Positions 60,255 to 64,000 of a stretch of 64,000 nucleotides of DNA are shown here, in pieces. Location: positions 20,978,267 to 21,042,266 of the forward strand of contig CM019214.1 in NCBI GenBank assembly GCA_009741485.1, written 5' to 3'. The notes beneath the pieces are model-generated. The model was not told the origin of the DNA. It ran no database searches and worked only from the letters and a program-made list of their open reading frames with translations. The position numbers and the translations under genes were made by a program. This DNA comes from Malurus cyaneus samueli (Eukaryota; Chordata; Aves; Passeriformes; Maluridae). Each line of letters starts with the position of its first letter. Within the stretch, counting starts at the first letter, position 1.

Positions 60255-60755
60255 TGTTACAAGGCTCACCACGCAATACAATGTTAACAACACACTGATG
60301 CTTTAGTTTCTGTTGAGCAGTGCTTACCCTAAGACAAGAATTCTCAGTTTCCTGTGCTCTGCCAGTGGGTAGGTACACATTAAATCAGGACAGCTGACCC
60401 AAACTGGCCAAAGGGTTATTCCATGCCATAGAACATCGTGCTCAGTATCTCAACAGGGAGGAGTTGGCTGGGAGCTGCCTTTCACACCTCATGGATAGGC
60501 TGGACACTGGGCAGCAAGGGATGAGCAACTTTATTGTGTATCACTTGTTTTTCTGTGCTTTTACTGTCCTCCCCCTCTTTTTGTTGTCTTCTCTTTAGTA
60601 TATCATAATCATTATTGTTATTATTATTATTATTACATAATCCATGGACTTCATTTTCCATTTTCTTTAAGATTCTCCTCCCCTCCCCCCTGTGGATGGG
60701 GTGTGTGTGCAAGTGGCTCCACAGTACATGGCTCTCAGCTGGGGTTGAGCTACAA
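60255..60755 (+). mobile_element. ERVL-type solo LTR, plus strand, TATA box lost
   Basis: Same family and orientation as the LTR at 54,994. It starts TGTTACAAGG and continues with AACAACACACTGATGCTTTAG, TTGAGCAGTGCTTACCCTAAG, CAGGACAGCTGACCCAAACT, GGCCAAAGGGTTATTCCATG and CATAGAACATCGTGCTCAGT. The TATA position reads GTATCTCAAC instead of GTATATAAAC. Later come GGATGAGCAACTTTATTGTGTATCACTTGTTTT, an ATT microsatellite and an end like CTGGGGTTGAGCTACAA. Divergence between the two copies is substantial, and the 4.7 kb between them holds no retroviral genes. The two are probably independent solo LTRs. Confidence 0.72.
60605..60637. repeat. (ATT)n microsatellite inside the LTR
   Basis: ATTATTGTTATTATTATTATTATTA. 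The family normally carries an ATT-rich stretch at this point, so this is expansion of a native motif. Confidence 0.9.
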
Positions 60756-62149
60756 TGCCTGGTTACACACTGAGTATCACAATTACACGCCATATACAAA
60801 CATTGTTTCTAAGACTTTTTTTTTACACTGTGAAATCATACAGGCAGCACAGCCTGATATGTAGATTAGGCAAATTTGGAGAAGAGTTCATTTTCTTAAG
60901 AGAAATGTAATAACTTCCCTCTCTTTTGAAGGAAAGTAACCTTGAACATCTGCAAGTGGTTCTTTGAACCACAGCAAGATGAGGAAAGAGGCTTTTGTTA
61001 AAGAGGTAATATTTGCTTGACCCCCAGACATGGGTGGAAGTATGGAACAAACTTGAGATTGCCAATTAATAAGTTATGTTCATAATTTATTTTGGGGTGT
61101 CAGATGTTCTAAAAGCCCCTCCTCTAGTTTTGCTACTGTCCTGTGCAGTCCTCTGAACAAACACTGTCAGCCTGTAATTTGTTTCATCTTTGCTCAAATA
61201 TAATACCATTAATGTCTTGTATGGGCAAGTTGTATTTGTTAAACTATTGAAAAAATTAAGAGCTAATCTTACAAAACTGGCTATTTCTTTCTAAGTTTCT
61301 GTTTAAAACTCTTTCTCTGATTGTCTGCTTAACATATCAGGGCGACTGAGACTGACATATATGATAACTAATGCAAATGCTGCTTTTATATGATATAATT
61401 AGACTCTGGTGCTAACTTCTTTTATGCTGACAACATTGTGCCAGCTCCTATTAACCCAGAGTGTCTGACTTGTGATCCACCCACTTGCATGGCCATGCTC
61501 CCTCATTTTGACACCTGTGGCAGAACAGCCTCCAGAACCATAAATCAATCATTAACACATATAGCTGCCTGTCTTAGTCAAGAGGGATCTTAAGCCTCTG
61601 TTTTCAGTCCATAAGGTAAAGTTTGGAGGATCCTGGATTAGACAGCCATCTCTGAGAATGAGAGGGTGGAAGGAAATGGGTCACACACACCAATGCAGCG
61701 TTTGTGACCAGTGCAGTGGGACACTGAGATTTCAGAGACAAAGCTGAAAAGGATGAGGTTTTCCAGTATCCAGCTCTTAGGTAATTGTAGGCACCAATAA
61801 AGGATTAGGGAATCCAGAGAGATGGGATTGGAGAGAGCAGGAGGGAGCATCCAGGCAGGCTGAATCAGTGGGGCTTGGGCACATCTTAGCAGACAGAAAT
61901 GGGTTTTGAAGTGGAATAGGGATCAAGGCAGCACAACACCTTGAAAGCAAGGCTGGGAAGTTGAAATGAGGATGAACACCTGTAGCTGGGCCAGGCTCAG
62001 GTCTCAGTGCTTTATTCTGAGCTCAAGTAAAGACAAACAAGAACCCTTTCATGATGTTCAGGCCTGTGATATACATCCTTACTTTGTTGCTTCATTATGC
62101 AGCTGTGTAAAGATAATTGAGAGAACTGAGCCTGATTTTTCATCAACAA
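60756..62149. other. Unique non-coding DNA
   Basis: No gene or repeat recognised. Open frames reach only 80 codons. Confidence 0.55.
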
Positions 62150-62480
62150 GCAATAAAATGTGATAAATATGCTACATGGAATGGCAAATGTTAGAATTAA
62201 TAAGCTGAAATGTTGACGAATTACTGTTTATATACTTGACATGCAATAATTGCCTCATTTATCATCTGAATCTGGAAAACTTAAATAGCAGGCATTTATA
62301 ATTAATTTTCTCCCCTTACAAACTGCAATTCATTCCACACTCAAAGGAGCCAGCGTTAATTTCTTTTCTATCAGCCACAGGCCATAAGTTAATGCATTAA
62401 AAAAAGTCAGAACATTTAAAATAACAGTCTAATTAAATTATATCCTCTACTGTTGGAGAAAAACACATGATTCTTCAGGA
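62150..62480. promoter_or_regulatory. Candidate conserved non-coding element G
   Basis: The most conserved-looking block in the window: long, unique and AT-rich, with dense homeodomain-type cores (AGAATTAATAAGC, GACGAATTACTG, GCAATAATTGCC, TTATAATTAATTTTC) and a perfect 12-bp palindrome TTAATGCATTAA at 62,389-62,400. There is no open frame and no repeat. The function is inferred as a distal regulatory element. Confidence 0.38.
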
Positions 62481-64000
62481 GATAATCAGTCACCACAGTA
62501 AACACCATTTAGTTCTTCTCACAAATCTGCGTCTACCCACTGGCAATCTTGGACTGTCAAGATGAAGAATTCCCTTTACTGAACAGATGAAGGATATTGA
62601 CTTCAGCCTCATTAGCAACTTCAAATGAGAATGACAATGGGAGTCCATTAAATAATAATATTTTTCCATATACTGGGTTTTCTTCATTGTGCAGAAGAAT
62701 ATGCTTTTCACAGCAGCTGACAAAGCCCACATTTCTGATCATGCTTCCCCTTTGATCAGCCACACAATGCCCTTTCCTGAAGGTCTTTTCTGCTTGAGCA
62801 GCAAGGGCTGCTACTGCCTGAGTGAAACCTGTAAGGCAGACGGTGCCCACCTCAGCTCAGGACTCTGGAAGTGCCTTGTTCCAGGTTGTATCCATACAAC
62901 TCCCTGAGAAGAGCTGGGGATTTCTGTGAGGATTACGTCAGTGGAAGTGCCAGCATACAAAGTATTCCTCACAAACAGAAGCTGCTGTTCTATGGAGTGG
63001 AGTGGAAGAGTATCATTAAAGACCTGTGGTTTTTAATGTATGCAGCATTTCTGGTCAAAGAATGTTCAAGTAGGTATGAGAGCCACTTAATGCACACAGC
63101 TGGGAACAACTGTCAAAGAATGGCTGGACTAGCTGCTTTTACACAGCAAAATGATCTCAGGTCTACCCCAAATAGCTGCTCCTTTGTCTATGCATAATGT
63201 GTGTGGTGCCTGTGAAAATCACTGATGTAGTTACCTAAATATTACTTTATTATACAATTGTTACAGCTGAAAAAAAATTAGGGTGGTNTTTTCAGCTAGT
63301 AGACATTCTCACATCATAAATTTCATTAAGTTTTGGCAAGAGATTGAGTACTTCATGCTAAAAAAAATCCCTCAGTATAACCTATTTAATTTTAATGCTG
63401 TTTTTCCATCTTAGTACTAACAAGAATCTTGAAATACGAAGGATAAGGATATTTTGCGAACAGAAAATAATGAACTCTTCCTTGTGTACAGCCACTACCA
63501 ATTAGTTCTCAGTTCTGTGTAAGAATGTCTTTACAAGTTTTTTTAATTTCAGGATCTCCAGGGCATAAGAGCATGTGACTTCTCTTATGGCTCCCTACTC
63601 TAATTAGTAACTTAATTCTGCACGCAGAGAACTAAGTAGAACTGACAGACTACAGCTTCTCCTGCATTCTTGCAGCTCTCTTTTTCACAAGATACCATTG
63701 AGGTCAGGGGCTTTAGAAAAGGATAGAAACCCATCTCTTTCAAGATGCATTCCAGCACCTTTCTCATGGAAGCTTAGGAAGGTCATTCATTTGTGCAGGT
63801 TATTCCACAGACTTCCTTTGGTATTTAAACTTCCAAGACAGTGCTGCAATCCTTGCTGTCTCCAGGAAAAGACATACCACTCTCTAGCAAGCTGCACTGG
63901 AGGTGTGTGCAATCCATGAAGTCCTGGCTCCTGCTCCCACAGCCCTTTATGCATTTTGCACTGAAAGGTAATGGGAAACAATCTGCAGCAGTCTCTCAGA
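62481..64000. other. Unique non-coding DNA to the window end
   Basis: Frames of up to 108 codons (62871-63197, plus) lack family features. A CRE/ATF-like TTACGTCA occurs at 62,933-62,940. One ambiguous base (n) lies at 63,288. Confidence 0.5.

Noticed and set aside
54994..60755. A complete endogenous retrovirus flanked by two LTRs
   Set aside because: The interior shows no gag, pol or env similarity, and the two LTRs are too different for a recent single insertion.

Overview
This window reads as AT-rich, non-coding nuclear DNA from a bird. The evidence is the repeat content: CR1 LINE reverse-transcriptase fragments of the avian type, CR1 3' tails ending in ATTCTGTG-like octamers, and LTRs that resemble common avian ERVL-type families. 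A neoavian, perhaps a songbird, fits best, but the species and chromosome cannot be fixed from the sequence. All family assignments are from memory of consensus features; no database was searched.

I found no convincing host protein-coding exon, tRNA, rRNA or known ncRNA. All open frames are short and low-complexity or lie inside repeats. The window is therefore probably a gene desert or part of a very large intron.

Layout: 1-11.9 kb is unique AT-rich sequence with two blocks that look like conserved non-coding elements (about 6.2-6.6 and 9.0-9.3 kb). A 5'-truncated minus-strand CR1 lies at 11.9-13.2 kb and is interrupted by a seven-unit array of 26-bp repeats, arranged as a 78-bp higher-order repeat. 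A minus-strand LTR lies at 15.46-16.4 kb, a very degraded CR1/L3-like LINE relic at about 17.45-18.17 kb, a plus-strand CR1 at 19.4-20.8 kb, and an inverted pair of CR1 3' ends at 21.04-21.22 kb. From 21 to 54 kb the DNA is mostly unique, with simple repeats, small duplications, faint MIR-like SINE relics, one assembly gap (22 N at 37,887) and four more candidate conserved blocks (27.7, 28.6, 39.5 and 42.0 kb). From 54.7 to 60.8 kb there is a CpG-richer patch, two plus-strand LTRs of one family and another CR1 tail. The last 3 kb contains the most conserved-looking block (62.15-62.48 kb).

Nothing here works as an operon or pathway. The most interesting object is the 26/78-bp minisatellite inside the CR1 copy. 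The candidate conserved blocks are the likeliest functional DNA, possibly distal enhancers, but that is inference from texture and motifs only.
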